Of a stretch of DNA of 42,674 nt, positions 1 through 9,770 are shown piece by piece (within the stretch, counting starts at the first letter, position 1; the number at the start of each line of letters is the position of its first letter). Both the position numbers and the translations under genes were made by a program. The notes below the pieces were generated by a model that ran no database searches, was not told the DNA's origin, and saw only the letters and a program-made list of their open reading frames with translations. Source of the stretch: Candidatus Cloacimonadota bacterium (lineage in GTDB: Bacteria; Cloacimonadota; Cloacimonadia; Cloacimonadales; TCS61); the NCBI GenBank assembly GCA_018654125.1, contig JABIME010000084.1, positions 1 through 42,674 of the forward strand, read 5' to 3'.

Positions 1-723
1 ACCACAATTTATGCATTTTGCACTAACCTCTTCCCAGATTGGTTCATCCCAGATTTTACTCATTTTATTATAAAGAGGCTTTACATCTAATTTTTCCGGT
101 AAATATGATTCTGCTGTTTTCTTTAGTTCAGCAATTTTATCCAGGTCAGCCTTTGTTGTTTCTTCAGAAGGTTTGTACATCGCTAAAAATGCTTCACCTT
201 TATCACTGATACCTTCCAGAATAAAATGATCAGTTGTATCAACAACAAAAATATCAGCTCCTTTTTTTGCGAAAGGATTACCATCGAACCAATTACAAAA
301 ACAGGTAGAAAGTGGTTCATTGCAAGCTTGATTAAAGATAAGGCAATTATCATACTTCATCTTCCAATAAGGATCCTTGTACATATCTTTATCAGGCATT
401 TGATGTGCATCACCGAAAACTTTATTCAACATCATCAAGCTGCTGGTGTCACAATTTTTCATACCCCAAACAGCTATCGGCTTTTCATCTCTCTCTGGTA
501 CTTTTAATCCATCATCAGAATATTTGAATAATACTTCTGATTGTGGAAAGAAAATATCTTTTGGAGAAAGATGTGTATTGGTAATATCATGTTTGATCTC
601 AAATGCTGAGTTGATCTTTCTGAATGCTGCCTTTTTGCCAACATCAGTTGGGGCAAAGACATCATAATCTTTTTTCAAAAATTCAATAAAAACATTTAAA
701 TCGGTTTTCTTTATTTTAACCAT
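1..723 (-). CDS. AsrA/sulfhydrogenase-beta-like iron-sulfur protein, C-terminus cut off by window edge
   Basis: The reading frame opens at ATG 723 and runs without a stop to base 1, so 241 codons are visible and the C-terminus lies outside. The visible part resembles the N-terminal domain of anaerobic sulfite reductase subunit A, the sulfhydrogenase beta subunit and FlxB-like proteins: a KNCD motif (the family's PCD position), then ACNEPLSTCFCNWFDGNP. It ends at CINCG, the beginning of a 4Fe-4S ferredoxin-type motif. In this family the protein passes electrons between a flavin/NAD(P)H or ferredoxin partner and a catalytic subunit. It starts 2 nt after the stop of the upstream FrhB-like gene, so it is the last visible gene of the Hdr-like operon and probably translationally coupled. 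The family call is by motif only; the exact partner cannot be told. Confidence 0.75.
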   Translation of the reverse strand, partial: MVKIKKTDLNVFIEFLKKDYDVFAPTDVGKKAAFRKINSAFEIKHDITNTHLSPKDIFFPQSEVLFKYSDDGLKVPERDEKPIAVWGMKNCDTSSLMMLNKVFGDAHQMPDKDMYKDPYWKMKYDNCLIFNQACNEPLSTCFCNWFDGNPFAKKGADIFVVDTTDHFILEGISDKGEAFLAMYKPSEETTKADLDKIAELKKTAESYLPEKLDVKPLYNKMSKIWDEPIWEEVSAKCINCG

Positions 724-725
724 AA

Positions 726-1688
726 TTAACCCATTATAAAATCTTGTTTTTCATTTTCGCAATAGCTTGCCATTGCAGGTTTTTCATTTATATCTGTTCC
801 AGCAGTATAATCAAATCTATCTTTGATCTCTTTCTCAACTTTTTTACTCATGACACGCAGATCAAGATCTACAGGGCATGCACTTACACAAGCTCCGCAA
901 TCTACACATCTAGCAGCAACATGTAGGTTTCTAATAAGATGAAATATAATAGAATCAGTAACTTCAGGTGTTTTACCTATCCATTGCGGATCATTCTGAT
1001 CTACAAAACACTCTGGGCAGTAACAAGATGGGCATGCATTACGGCAGGCATAACAACGGATACATTTAGAATATTCTTCTTGAATATAAGCCCAACGTTC
1101 TTCTGCAGATTTTTCTCCGAATTCATCAATTATTTTATAAGCATCAGGAACATTCACTTCTTTTCTGGGAGTTCCAATAAAATAGTCATGTTCCGGTGCA
1201 TCTGGGTACTGGCATGTAAGACAAGGATCACAAAGAACTTCTTTTAAAGGATTAGTCTGTTCAAAATTTCTTCCTTTTAATACAATGTTCTCTCCATCAA
1301 TTTGAAAATCCAAGATTTCTTTGCCTTCTGCCAATTGAGAGATCTTCTTCTTTTCGAATACTCCGTTGCAAGGAACACCGATAAGAACCACGTTTTCTCT
1401 TTTGATCTGGTTTTCTACAGTATAAAGAACAACAGACCTAGAATCACAACCCTTTACAACGATTCCTATTTTTTTATATTCTTTAGAAATTCTTCGTTTA
1501 TCTTTAGTAAGATATGTTGTAAGGTTGTTTCGGCAAGTTTCATCAAAAATAAGCTTTTCTGCATCTCCTTCAGTTTCAACAAAAATGGGTGTTGCAGAAA
1601 ATGGAAGAGAACCCTTTCCCCAACCGATTACAACATCTACTTCTTTATTCTTAATAATTTCTTTAACTTTATCTACTAACTGCTGCAT
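726..1688 (-). CDS. FrhB-like flavin/4Fe-4S dicluster protein (Hdr-associated)
   Basis: This 320-residue protein has an N-terminal FrhB/FdhB-like domain (GCDSRSV near residue 80 and GVPCNGV near 105) and two C-terminal 4Fe-4S motifs: C209/212/215/219, extended by CYCPEC, and C261/264/267/271. The architecture matches beta-subunit proteins of F420-type hydrogenases and formate dehydrogenases that sit beside HdrA and MvhD in anaerobic bacteria. They are thought to deliver electrons from a donor to the HdrA flavin; that role is inferred here. Its ATG overlaps the stop of the preceding mvhD (TAATG), and its stop is 2 nt before the next start, so the genes are tightly coupled. It is the shortest of three paralogues in the window, the others being at 5806 and 6887. 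No signal peptide or membrane segment is visible, so it should be cytosolic. Confidence 0.8.
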   Translation of the reverse strand: MQQLVDKVKEIIKNKEVDVVIGWGKGSLPFSATPIFVETEGDAEKLIFDETCRNNLTTYLTKDKRRISKEYKKIGIVVKGCDSRSVVLYTVENQIKRENVVLIGVPCNGVFEKKKISQLAEGKEILDFQIDGENIVLKGRNFEQTNPLKEVLCDPCLTCQYPDAPEHDYFIGTPRKEVNVPDAYKIIDEFGEKSAEERWAYIQEEYSKCIRCYACRNACPSCYCPECFVDQNDPQWIGKTPEVTDSIIFHLIRNLHVAARCVDCGACVSACPVDLDLRVMSKKVEKEIKDRFDYTAGTDINEKPAMASYCENEKQDFIMG

Positions 1689-2110
1689 TATTTTGCTCCC
1701 TTAACTAACCGTTTAGCAGGTCCGATAGCTTTTACTTCATCTGTGATCTTCGTGATGATATCGGCAAAACGTTCACCTTCTCCAGCTGAGATCCAGGAAA
1801 ATTGGATTCTTTCCGGTTCTATACCAATATACTCTAATAACGGTTTGATAGTTGCGTAACGACGTCTTGCTATATAATTACCTGACAGGTAATGGCAATC
1901 GCCAGGATGTCAGCCGCTTACCAAAATTCCGTCAAATCCACTTTGTAATGATTTCATAATGAATAACGGATCTACACGACCTGAGCAGGGAATTCGAATA
2001 ACTCGAACATTTGGCGGGTATTGCATACGTGATACACCTGCTAAGTCTGCTCCTGCATAGGAACACCAATTACATAAAATAGCAAGAATCTTTGGCTGCC
2101 ATTCTTTCAT
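1688..2110 (-). CDS. mvhD: MvhD-type iron-sulfur subunit, selenoprotein (copy 1)
   Basis: The frame reads through a TGA at 1912-1910 and closes at TAA 1690-1688, giving 140 residues, the usual MvhD length. The TGA is residue 67 within VSG-U-HPGDCHYLSGNY, where most MvhD proteins have Cys. The codon is followed by a SECIS-like hairpin, and the sequence beyond it continues the family (ARRRYA, then SWISAGEGERF). Conserved C13, C16, C42, U67 and C72 are probably the [2Fe-2S] ligands. MvhD links HdrA to its electron donor. I place the start at ATG 2110, because AGAGGAA lies just before it and it aligns with the other two copies; an upstream ATG at 2125 would add five residues. The gene follows the fused hdrA and overlaps the next gene by one base. 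A TGA-only reading gives a false 66-71 residue fragment. Confidence 0.93.
1877..1893 (-). promoter_or_regulatory. SECIS-like hairpin of mvhD copy 1
   Basis: The RNA sequence AUUACCUGUCAGGUAAU forms a perfect stem of 6-7 bp with a small GU-containing loop. It begins 16 nt after the UGA at 1912-1910, inside the reading frame, as bacterial SECIS elements do. The same stem at the same distance occurs in the two other mvhD copies with a different loop, which argues for function. Confidence 0.85.
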
Positions 2111-2129
2111 ATTTTCCTCTTTCATATTA

Positions 2130-5100
2130 TTAATTATCTAAAATATTGGTCATTTCTAAAGCATCAAATGCTGAGAAAAGTTGTTCGTTACTAAATCCAC
2201 GTAAATCTAGTGCTGCACATCTGCATGATGCAACACAAGCGCCACAACCTTTACAAAGTGCTTCGTTAACGATTGCGATCTCTTTTTCGAGATCAACTTC
2301 TATTGCATTATAAGGACAGATCTGTTCACAATATCCACAACCCGTACAACGGCTGTCATTCACTTCGCAGATTGTTCCTTCCGCCAAAATTGCTTTCTTA
2401 TTAAGGAAGGTAAGAGCACGGCTGGCAGCAGCTTTTGCCTGTGTCATACTTTCATCAATATCTTTTGGTGTGTGGGCAAGTCCTGCCACAAATACACCAT
2501 CAGTTGCAAAATCTACAGGACGAAGTTTAACATGCGCTTCCATAAACATACCATCAGCATTTAGTGGAACCTTAAGCATTTTACCTAGATCAATATTTTC
2601 TTTTTTTGCATCAATAGCTGTAGCCAGAACCAGTAAATCCGCTTTCACTTCCACTTCTTTATCCATTATCGGATCAAAGATAGTTACATTCACCTGACTG
2701 TTTGGGTCCCATTCATCAACCAGAGTTACTTCAGGTTTTTTATCAAGATCATAATGAACGAACATCGTTCCAAGATCACGCAGTTCAGTATAATATTTTT
2801 CTCTGAATCCATATGTTCTAATATCACGATAAGCAACATAAGTGTTTATGTTAGGGAATTTCTTTTTAAGAGTTAGTGCATTTTTTACAGTTTTTGTACA
2901 GCACACTCTGCTACAATACATTTTATCTTCTTCACGAGAGCCAACACATTGGATCATCACTACATTCTTAAGTTTTTTAGTTGGGAAGTTTCCATTATGC
3001 AACATATCTTCAAATTCTACTTGAGTAATTATACGCGAACTTTCTCCATAAAGATATTCCTTAGTTTTATGCTCTTCTGCTCCTGTAGCAATTATAACTA
3101 TTCCATGCTCTAAAGTCTGTTCGTCTTTTTCAGTTTTTAGAGTTGTTATAAAATTACCTACATAACCATCGATCTTCTTGATCTGCGTACTTTTGAACAG
3201 TTGGATCAATTTATTTTCTGTAACGTTCTTTATCTTTTCAGCTAATAATTCTTGAGGATCTTTATCAAAGGCAAAATAAATATTTCTAAGATTTCCACCC
3301 AGTTCAGCTTCTTTTTCTATTAGGAACACTTCGTGTCCGGCATCTGCAAGAGCTTCGGCTGCTGTCATGCCAGCCAGTCCTGCACCAATAACTAAAGCTT
3401 TAGGATTTATCTCGATAGGAAGTCTTTCCAACGGCGCAAGTTCACGAGCTTTTGCAACTCCCATATTCACAAGGTCTTTCGATTTATCTGTAGCAAGTTC
3501 CGGTTCGTTCATATGAGCCCATGAACACTGATCTCTAATGTTCGCCATTTCAAAGAGATATGGATTCAACCCAGCTTCGCTAATCATTTCACGGAAAAGT
3601 GGCTCATGAGTACGTGGAGTACATGCAGCTATTACAACCCTATTAAGTCCATGCTCTTCGATTCTTTGCTTAATTGTGTTCATACAATCTTGTGAACAAG
3701 CGTACATTAAGTCTTCAGAATGTTCCACATTTGGTAGATCTTTTGCATATTCTGCTACATCTTTTACATCCACAACTCCGGCAATATTGATACCGCAATG
3801 ACATATAAATGTACCAACTTTGGGCCTGTCACCAACAATATCTTTTTCAGGAATTTTCTTTTCTTGTATTTCTTGTCTATCCAATCTTAAATATTTTACA
3901 GCATCAGCCACAGCACCAGAAGCAGTAGTTACAGATTCAGGAATATCACGTGGTGTGTTCATTGCTCCACAAACATAAATCCCTTCTCTGCTGGTTTTGA
4001 GCGGTTCAAAAGTATCTGATCTGCAAAAGCCGAATTCGTTAAGTTTTATATCTAAATTTTTAGCTAATTTTTTTATATTTTCTCTGTGCTGTAAACCAAC
4101 CGATAGAACAACCATATCGAATTCAGCGAACTCAATATCACCATTTTCTAGAACATGACGCAATGAAAGACTACCGTTTTCCTGTTCCCTGATCTCAGAA
4201 ACTTTTGATTTTATGAATTTTACTCCATACTGACCTTTTGCTTTTTCATAATACTTATCAAAATCCTTTCCAAAAGCACGAATATCCATGTAGAAAATTG
4301 AGGAGTTCAAACCTTTCATATGCTCTTTGGCAATAATTGCTTCTTTTATAGCAAACATGCAGCAGGCCGATGAACAATAATTATGATCTATACTTTCATC
4401 ACGTGAACCAACACATTGGATGAATGCAATGCTTTTTGGCTCAGCATGATCAGAAGCACGCACAACATGACCGCCAAGTGGACCAGATGCAGAAAGCATT
4501 CTTTCAAAATCAAGTGAGGTAACAACATTCGGATATCGTTTATATCCAAAATGTCCAAATCCGATAGGATTGAATGCATCGATACCTGAAGCTAGAATTA
4601 CAGACCCAACATTCAATTTGATCTTAACATCTTTATCTTCATAATTAATGGCACCTGCTGGACAAACCTTTTCACAGATGCGGCAAACACCTTTTAACAA
4701 GTACAAGCATCTATCTTTATCAATTGTATATTCAGATGGAATACTCTGTAAAAAAGAGCGAGAAATAGCTCCTCTTTTACGAAGCCCCATATCAAATTCA
4801 TCATCAACTTTAACAGGACATTTTTCTTCACAAAGTCCACAAGCTACACACTTAACAGGGTCAACATACTTTGCATGCTCAACGATCTTTGCAGTAAAGT
4901 TACCAGGATCACCTGTAACTGATTCGACAGTTGATTTGATATGAATTGTAATATTAGGATGTCGGGCACATTCACTCATTTTAGGAGCGAGTATGCACAT
5001 GGAACAATCATTGGTTGGAAATGTTTTGTCAAGCTGCGGCATTCTTCCACCAATTGTTGCAGATTCTTCCACCAAATGTACATCTAATCCCATTTCCGCC

Positions 5101-5171
5101 AAATCAAGAGAAGCTTGAATACCTGCTATCCCAGCTCCCACGACCATTACCGATCTACTCTTTAAACCCAT
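2130..5171 (-). CDS. hdrA: Fused double HdrA-like flavoprotein (two FAD modules, multiple 4Fe-4S)
   Basis: This 1013-residue protein is two HdrA-type modules in tandem. Module 1 has an FAD fold (G12-x-G14-xx-G17), the CSMC motif at 56-59, and two inserted 4Fe-4S motifs at C108-118 and C155-170. It also carries CX12CX3CC, the HdrA unusual-cluster signature. Module 2 starts near residue 455 with ICHCG, has a second FAD fold (GAGLAG), a CX10CX3CC variant and two C-terminal 4Fe-4S motifs. HdrA is the flavin subunit that bifurcates electrons in heterodisulfide reductase complexes; bifurcation here is inferred. The protein is roughly the sum of the separate 429- and 562-residue proteins at 9771 and 8073. 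It has a GAGGA ribosome site, sits 206 bp after mvhD copy 2 and 19 bp before mvhD copy 1. I saw no confident promoter in the 5172-5377 gap. Confidence 0.92.
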   Translation of the reverse strand: MGLKSRSVMVVGAGIAGIQASLDLAEMGLDVHLVEESATIGGRMPQLDKTFPTNDCSMCILAPKMSECARHPNITIHIKSTVESVTGDPGNFTAKIVEHAKYVDPVKCVACGLCEEKCPVKVDDEFDMGLRKRGAISRSFLQSIPSEYTIDKDRCLYLLKGVCRICEKVCPAGAINYEDKDVKIKLNVGSVILASGIDAFNPIGFGHFGYKRYPNVVTSLDFERMLSASGPLGGHVVRASDHAEPKSIAFIQCVGSRDESIDHNYCSSACCMFAIKEAIIAKEHMKGLNSSIFYMDIRAFGKDFDKYYEKAKGQYGVKFIKSKVSEIREQENGSLSLRHVLENGDIEFAEFDMVVLSVGLQHRENIKKLAKNLDIKLNEFGFCRSDTFEPLKTSREGIYVCGAMNTPRDIPESVTTASGAVADAVKYLRLDRQEIQEKKIPEKDIVGDRPKVGTFICHCGINIAGVVDVKDVAEYAKDLPNVEHSEDLMYACSQDCMNTIKQRIEEHGLNRVVIAACTPRTHEPLFREMISEAGLNPYLFEMANIRDQCSWAHMNEPELATDKSKDLVNMGVAKARELAPLERLPIEINPKALVIGAGLAGMTAAEALADAGHEVFLIEKEAELGGNLRNIYFAFDKDPQELLAEKIKNVTENKLIQLFKSTQIKKIDGYVGNFITTLKTEKDEQTLEHGIVIIATGAEEHKTKEYLYGESSRIITQVEFEDMLHNGNFPTKKLKNVVMIQCVGSREEDKMYCSRVCCTKTVKNALTLKKKFPNINTYVAYRDIRTYGFREKYYTELRDLGTMFVHYDLDKKPEVTLVDEWDPNSQVNVTIFDPIMDKEVEVKADLLVLATAIDAKKENIDLGKMLKVPLNADGMFMEAHVKLRPVDFATDGVFVAGLAHTPKDIDESMTQAKAAASRALTFLNKKAILAEGTICEVNDSRCTGCGYCEQICPYNAIEVDLEKEIAIVNEALCKGCGACVASCRCAALDLRGFSNEQLFSAFDALEMTNILDN

Positions 5172-5377
5172 AAATTATCCTCGATGATTTTTATCCAAAA
5201 GAACACAAAAAATGTTTTGTTTTCTTCTTCTATCATAATTAGTTTTAGATACTGCCTTGAATTTCCAACTGATGAATAAAAAATTTCCAATATCCAATTT
5301 TACACTTATATTACTAATCAATTTCTATTGTTAGTTACTGATTATTTCTTCTCAGTTAAATTTCACAACCAACATCA

Positions 5378-5803
5378 CTATAAAAATATATGTTTCTTGG
5401 TGGGATTTTCTCCCATTCCTACAATCTGTTTTGTAAACTCAATTCCAACTTGAGCAAATTTATTACCCTCAGAAGCAGAAATCCATGTAAGTCTTAAACG
5501 ATCATTTTCTAAACCAAGTGTATCAAAAATCTTTTTTGCAATCGCTATACGACGACGTGTGTGATAATTACCAACCTGGTAATGACAATCTCCAGGATGT
5601 CAGCCACCAACCAATACGCCATCTGCTCCACGCAAATATGATTTTATAAGAAATACAGGATCTACCCTGCTTGAACACATTACCTTTATCGGCAATATAG
5701 CTGTGGGGTATTGAGAACGGTTAATACCAGCCAGATCCGCACCAGTATAAGAGCACCATTTACATAAAAAACTGATTATTTTAGGCGTGTTGTTTATAAT
5801 CAT
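5378..5803 (-). CDS. mvhD: MvhD-type iron-sulfur subunit, selenoprotein (copy 2)
   Basis: Reading through TGA 5602-5600 as selenocysteine gives 141 residues, ending at TAG 5380-5378. Sec is residue 68 in [16 protein letters not shown], and family sequence continues after it ([11 protein letters not shown], then [11 protein letters not shown]). The other conserved Cys are C14, C17, C43 and C73. MvhD subunits hold a [2Fe-2S] cluster and pass electrons from a donor subunit to HdrA. The start is 2 nt after the stop of the FrhB-like gene at 5806, so expression is coupled to the split HdrA set upstream. The 206 bp separating it from the fused hdrA downstream is the largest gap inside the cluster. 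The TGA is not a true stop, since about half the family domain lies beyond it. Confidence 0.93.
5567..5583 (-). promoter_or_regulatory. SECIS-like hairpin of mvhD copy 2
   Basis: AUUACC-AGGUU-GGUAAU is a perfect 6-bp stem with a five-base loop containing GGU, starting 16 nt after the UGA. This is the classical bacterial position for a SelB-binding element, within the coding sequence for the CHYxxGN motif. The loop is identical to that of copy 3. Confidence 0.88.
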
Positions 5804-5805
5804 AA

Positions 5806-6894
5806 TTATTCTCCCAACTCAGGAAATTCTTCTTCTTTATAAATCATTACAGGGATTGCTTCTTCCACATCCCTTCCTGCAACAAAATCAAACATTCCAG
5901 CAGTATCTTCTCCTGTTTTCTTAAAAACATCTGCAACCGGAATTAATGCAGGGCAAACATCGGAACACATTCCGCATCCTACACAAGAAAAACTCATGTG
6001 AGAGAGTCTTCCAAGATGGAAGAATAATGTATCTGGAGGTAATCTAAGTGCACCCTTTTCTGCCAGTTCCTTTTCCATTATTGGTGTATTGTAATCATAA
6101 TTAAATGAATCAAAATCACACAGTGTACAATAACAGATCGGACAAACTGTATTGCAGCCATGGCAACCAATGCATTTTCCAAATATATCTATCAAACCAT
6201 CTAAACCGGTTTCTTTTGTATCAATTTTTGAAAATACTTCTTTCTTTTTTGCTGCTCTTTCCTTTAATATGGTATCTAGAATTGTTGGATCGAATTCGGC
6301 ATTTTCAGTTTCTGTTTCAAATCCTTCCAGCATTTTTTCTGCTTTCTCAGAATTTAAATAGATTTTACCGCTCTCTTCAGCAATCAATGAAATAAATATG
6401 TCTGAGTTCAACGGAGCAATATTTTCACAGGAGCGACAAGCGTTCCTAACACCTTCTGGAATTGTTGAATTTTTAACAGATTTCCAGTATCCATCGAGCT
6501 TGTTTTTTATTTTATCTTCCGCATTGTCTTTAAGTGTAAACACGCCTCCGCAACTAAAAGTAATGAATAGGAAATTATCCATCTTACCCTGTTCTCGTTT
6601 TACCAGCTCTACAAAAGCTCTAAATTCGCAAGGACGAACAACAGCAACTACAGGTTTTTCCATTGGAGTGAATCTTCCTAAAAGTTGTCCGGCATTCGCT
6701 GGCATCATAGGGTGTAAAGGTGCAATTTCATCTAACTTGTTAACATCTGAAATCAATCCATAATCTACAGAACCTTTCTTATTTACTTTACGCAAAGAGA
6801 AAACTGCACTCACTTGTTTTGATTCCAATAAATGCTTCAGAAGATCGTTCAAGGTTTGCTCAACAGGTTTATTAGTCTTTAAAATTTTACTCAT
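5806..6894 (-). CDS. FrhB-like flavin/4Fe-4S dicluster protein (paralogue 2)
   Basis: The 362-residue protein has the same plan as its upstream neighbour. The FrhB-like part contains [10 protein letters not shown] near residue 88 and SCGGVF near 114, with ACRSCE at 152-157. The 4Fe-4S motifs are C241/244/247/251 with an extra CYCTLC, and C304/307/310/314. I set the start at ATG 6894 rather than an upstream in-frame start at 6918, because GGAGG lies just before it. It then overlaps the upstream gene by 8 nt. It probably forms a heteromer with its neighbour or acts as an alternative electron-entry subunit for the Hdr/MvhD complex; both are inference. Cytosolic: no signal or membrane segments. 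Confidence 0.82.
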   Translation of the reverse strand: MSKILKTNKPVEQTLNDLLKHLLESKQVSAVFSLRKVNKKGSVDYGLISDVNKLDEIAPLHPMMPANAGQLLGRFTPMEKPVVAVVRPCEFRAFVELVKREQGKMDNFLFITFSCGGVFTLKDNAEDKIKNKLDGYWKSVKNSTIPEGVRNACRSCENIAPLNSDIFISLIAEESGKIYLNSEKAEKMLEGFETETENAEFDPTILDTILKERAAKKKEVFSKIDTKETGLDGLIDIFGKCIGCHGCNTVCPICYCTLCDFDSFNYDYNTPIMEKELAEKGALRLPPDTLFFHLGRLSHMSFSCVGCGMCSDVCPALIPVADVFKKTGEDTAGMFDFVAGRDVEEAIPVMIYKEEEFPELGE

Positions 6895-8041
6895 GACCAC
6901 CCTCCTGAGCTTCAGCACTTTTTACTAATTCTCCAAGCTCTCCAAGTTCATCCAATCTATATTCTTTCATTGGAAGAGCATCTCCGGCACTGGCTCCAGC
7001 AGAATACTCAAACGTTTTCTGTGTCTGGCTTGCTACATAACTGAAGATCTTAGCAACTGGAATATTTACAGGGCAGGCATCTGAGCAAAGTCCACAAGAG
7101 ACACAGGAAAGGCTCATGTGGGCCATTCTTCCTGTATGGAACATAATTCGGTCTAATGGTAACGATACTGCGCCTCTATCTTCTGCTCTCATCATTACAA
7201 CATCCGAGTTTGGTTTTGCAACTGAAGAATCGAAGTAACATTGACGGCAATAACAGATCGGACATGAACTACTGCAATTATGACAGCCAATACAATTAGA
7301 GAAAGTTTCAGTAAGATTTTCAAATCCTTCAACCATACCTTTTACTATTTTATATGTCTCTTCTTTATTCTTTAATTTGATCTTTTTTTGTTCTTCTATA
7401 TAAGTTTGCCATTTCTTTAAGTTAATTTCTACTTTTAGGTCAAGATCTGTTATTAGCTTCTCACCTCTTTCACTGTTAGAGAACAGGAGAAGTTCCTGAT
7501 CATTCAAAGCAAAATGCAGGTCGCTGGCAGAAAGTGAAAACTTATCACAGATCTTGCAGACAGGTTTTACATATTTAGAATTCCAGTTTTTATCTGTTAA
7601 AAGTTTTTCGAATTTTGCATCACCTTCTTTTGGATCAGCAATATAATCCTGCATGGGAAGTGCACCAACACAATCATAACTGAATAATGTTACATCATCA
7701 AGATTCACTTGATTCAATTTAGTCAGTTCTATTGTAGCACGAATTTCACAAGGCTTCAATAAAGCTGCAACTTTGAATTTTCCCTTCCCTTTTCGGGTGT
7801 ATCTTTTCAATGCTTTAGCTGCATTCACCGGCATAATTGGAGCAAGTGGTTGTGCATTTTTTATGATCTTAGAATCTTCGATCATGATCCAGGCAAAAGA
7901 ATCACCTGATGGCACTTTCATTGGCAGCATCACGGCATCAAAGATCTTTTTCTCAACTGCATCCTGAAAGAACTGGAGAATAGATGTTTGAACACCACTC
8001 TTCACTTCCAGAAGGACTCCTTTCTTAGAGATTTTAGTCAT
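6887..8041 (-). CDS. FrhB-like flavin/4Fe-4S dicluster protein (paralogue 3)
   Basis: The 384-residue protein has KPCEIRATIE near residue 97, SYDCVG near 121 and VCKICD at 161-166. Its 4Fe-4S motifs are C250/253/256/260, followed by CYCRQC, and C313/316/319/323. These features place it in the FrhB/FdhB-like family found with HdrA-MvhD modules. The proteins bind flavin and iron-sulfur clusters and connect an external reductant to the complex; the substrate is not evident. It follows the 562-residue HdrA-like gene by 31 nt with an AGAGGAG ribosome site and overlaps the next gene by 8 nt. Two adjacent copies suggest an old tandem duplication, since spacing and order of all Cys motifs are the same. 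Confidence 0.82.
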   Translation of the reverse strand: MTKISKKGVLLEVKSGVQTSILQFFQDAVEKKIFDAVMLPMKVPSGDSFAWIMIEDSKIIKNAQPLAPIMPVNAAKALKRYTRKGKGKFKVAALLKPCEIRATIELTKLNQVNLDDVTLFSYDCVGALPMQDYIADPKEGDAKFEKLLTDKNWNSKYVKPVCKICDKFSLSASDLHFALNDQELLLFSNSERGEKLITDLDLKVEINLKKWQTYIEEQKKIKLKNKEETYKIVKGMVEGFENLTETFSNCIGCHNCSSSCPICYCRQCYFDSSVAKPNSDVVMMRAEDRGAVSLPLDRIMFHTGRMAHMSLSCVSCGLCSDACPVNIPVAKIFSYVASQTQKTFEYSAGASAGDALPMKEYRLDELGELGELVKSAEAQEGGHE

Positions 8042-8072
8042 TAATAAGTTCTCCTCTATCTATCACTTCATG

Positions 8073-9761
8073 TTAGCGAAGTGCTTCTTTTACTTCTTGA
8101 TATAATTGTGGATTTGTAAAATGTCTGGTTCGAATTGAACCGGATGGGCAACTTCCTACACAGTTTCCACAACCTCTACAAATAGCTTCGTTCACTACAG
8201 AAATTCCTTTATCTTCATCGAAGTAAATAGCACCAAAACCACATACTTCTAAACACGTTTGACAACCAGTGCAATATGCTTCTAATATTTCAGAAACTTT
8301 TACTTCAGGAATTATCTTCTGTCCCGGGATTAGTTGTGTGAAAATTTTTCCTGCAGCTGCTTGAGCTTGTAACATAGATTCGCTTATTCCAACCGGACCA
8401 TGAGCTCCACCAACTACAAATACTCCATCGGTATTTGTTGAAATAGGATTAATCTTCAGATGTGCTTCTTGGAAAAATCCAGTTTCATGTTGATCAATAT
8501 TTAATTCAACACCAAGCTCAGCCGTACCAGCAGCTGGCACCATTGCCGTTCCCACTATTATCATATCAACATCAAGCTTCTTTTTGGCATCTGTAATATC
8601 TGTAAGGTTTATTGTTGTTCCATGAACTTCTGCATTTTTTATCTTTATAAAGTCAACACCCTTGCCCTGCACTTGCTCATAAAATTCTTCATCATGTTTA
8701 TTGGGAAGGCACATGTGTTTGTATAATTCTGTTACTTCAATTGTGGGAGATTGATCCTTGATAAGTTTAGCAATCTTCAGTAAATAATCACAGCATGTTT
8801 TGGAACAGTAACCGACTTCCGGTCTACCAACACAATGTATCAACGCTACTTTTGTCGGTTCATTACCATTTTGCATTGTAATTTTACCATTAGCCAAAAG
8901 CATCTCTTCAATTTCTAAAGCATTATAAATCTCATCTTCCTTATTAGAATTGTAAGAATCAAGAGATGATATATTAGTAAGATCGAACCCTGTTGCTACA
9001 ACAACAGCTCCAGCTAGAAGTTCCGTTGTATTATCGGTTTCTTTCACATTTTTTATAACAATTTCAAAATTGCCCAAAAATCCAACTATCGAATCCAATT
9101 CGGTATTTGTAAAAACCTTAATGTATCTATTACTTTGAACATCAGAGATTTTTTGTTGTAGATTATTTAATGTAACACCTTGTCTCGGTAATAATTCTTT
9201 AAGTTTAGCAGATTTTCCACCTAATTTATCAGTTTTTTCTATTAAGTAAACTGCACGATCTTTCGAGGCAAGAGTAATAGCTGCTTCCATTCCTGCAATG
9301 CCACCACCAATAATTAGAACATCAGGATTACTATCGAGTTGTTTTTCTTCTAATGGCTGTTGATACATTACTCTATCCATACCACCATGTATCATGCGAA
9401 TAGCTTTGGATGTAGCTTCTTCTTTATCTGGAATTATCCATGCACATTGTTCACGAATATTTACAATTTGATACAAATATGGATTGAGTTCTGTTTTTTT
9501 ACAAACATTAATAAAGGTTGTATCATGGTCTCTTGGAGAGCAAGCTGCACAGACAAGATGCGTTAAATTATTTTCATTAATTTCATCTTCAAGGAACTTC
9601 TTGCCTTCTACAGAACATAGTAATTTATGATTCTTAATAACCAGTTCTTTATCTTTATAATCTTCTAATTTGGCAAGTTCCTGCATTATTTTTTCAATAT
9701 CTACTTTAGATGCAATATTGGGTCCACATTCACAAACATAGATTCCGATTTTTTCACTCAT
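8073..9761 (-). CDS. HdrA-like flavoprotein, C-terminal-half type
   Basis: This 562-residue protein corresponds to the second module of the fused HdrA at 2130. It starts with CECGPNI at 10-16 (the HdrA CxCGxNI start) and has CAACSPRDHD near 71, an FAD fold (GGGIAG at 152-157) and a CX8CX3CC cluster motif. It ends with two 4Fe-4S motifs; the first ends CGFG rather than CP. It lies 9 nt after its N-half partner at 9771 with an AAGGA ribosome site, so the two are likely made together and form one complex. The pair resembles the QmoA/QmoB relation, with MvhD supplied by a separate gene. No membrane subunit of QmoC type is present in the window. Confidence 0.88.
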   Translation of the reverse strand: MSEKIGIYVCECGPNIASKVDIEKIMQELAKLEDYKDKELVIKNHKLLCSVEGKKFLEDEINENNLTHLVCAACSPRDHDTTFINVCKKTELNPYLYQIVNIREQCAWIIPDKEEATSKAIRMIHGGMDRVMYQQPLEEKQLDSNPDVLIIGGGIAGMEAAITLASKDRAVYLIEKTDKLGGKSAKLKELLPRQGVTLNNLQQKISDVQSNRYIKVFTNTELDSIVGFLGNFEIVIKNVKETDNTTELLAGAVVVATGFDLTNISSLDSYNSNKEDEIYNALEIEEMLLANGKITMQNGNEPTKVALIHCVGRPEVGYCSKTCCDYLLKIAKLIKDQSPTIEVTELYKHMCLPNKHDEEFYEQVQGKGVDFIKIKNAEVHGTTINLTDITDAKKKLDVDMIIVGTAMVPAAGTAELGVELNIDQHETGFFQEAHLKINPISTNTDGVFVVGGAHGPVGISESMLQAQAAAGKIFTQLIPGQKIIPEVKVSEILEAYCTGCQTCLEVCGFGAIYFDEDKGISVVNEAICRGCGNCVGSCPSGSIRTRHFTNPQLYQEVKEALR

Positions 9762-9770
9762 AATATTTCC

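Noticed and set aside
226..667. Plus-strand frames over the left edge
   Set aside because: They are shadows of the AsrA-like gene on the minus strand, whose motifs are clear.
5172..5377. Promoter for the fused hdrA gene
   Set aside because: Several AT-rich -10-like boxes exist, but none has a matching -35 at normal spacing.
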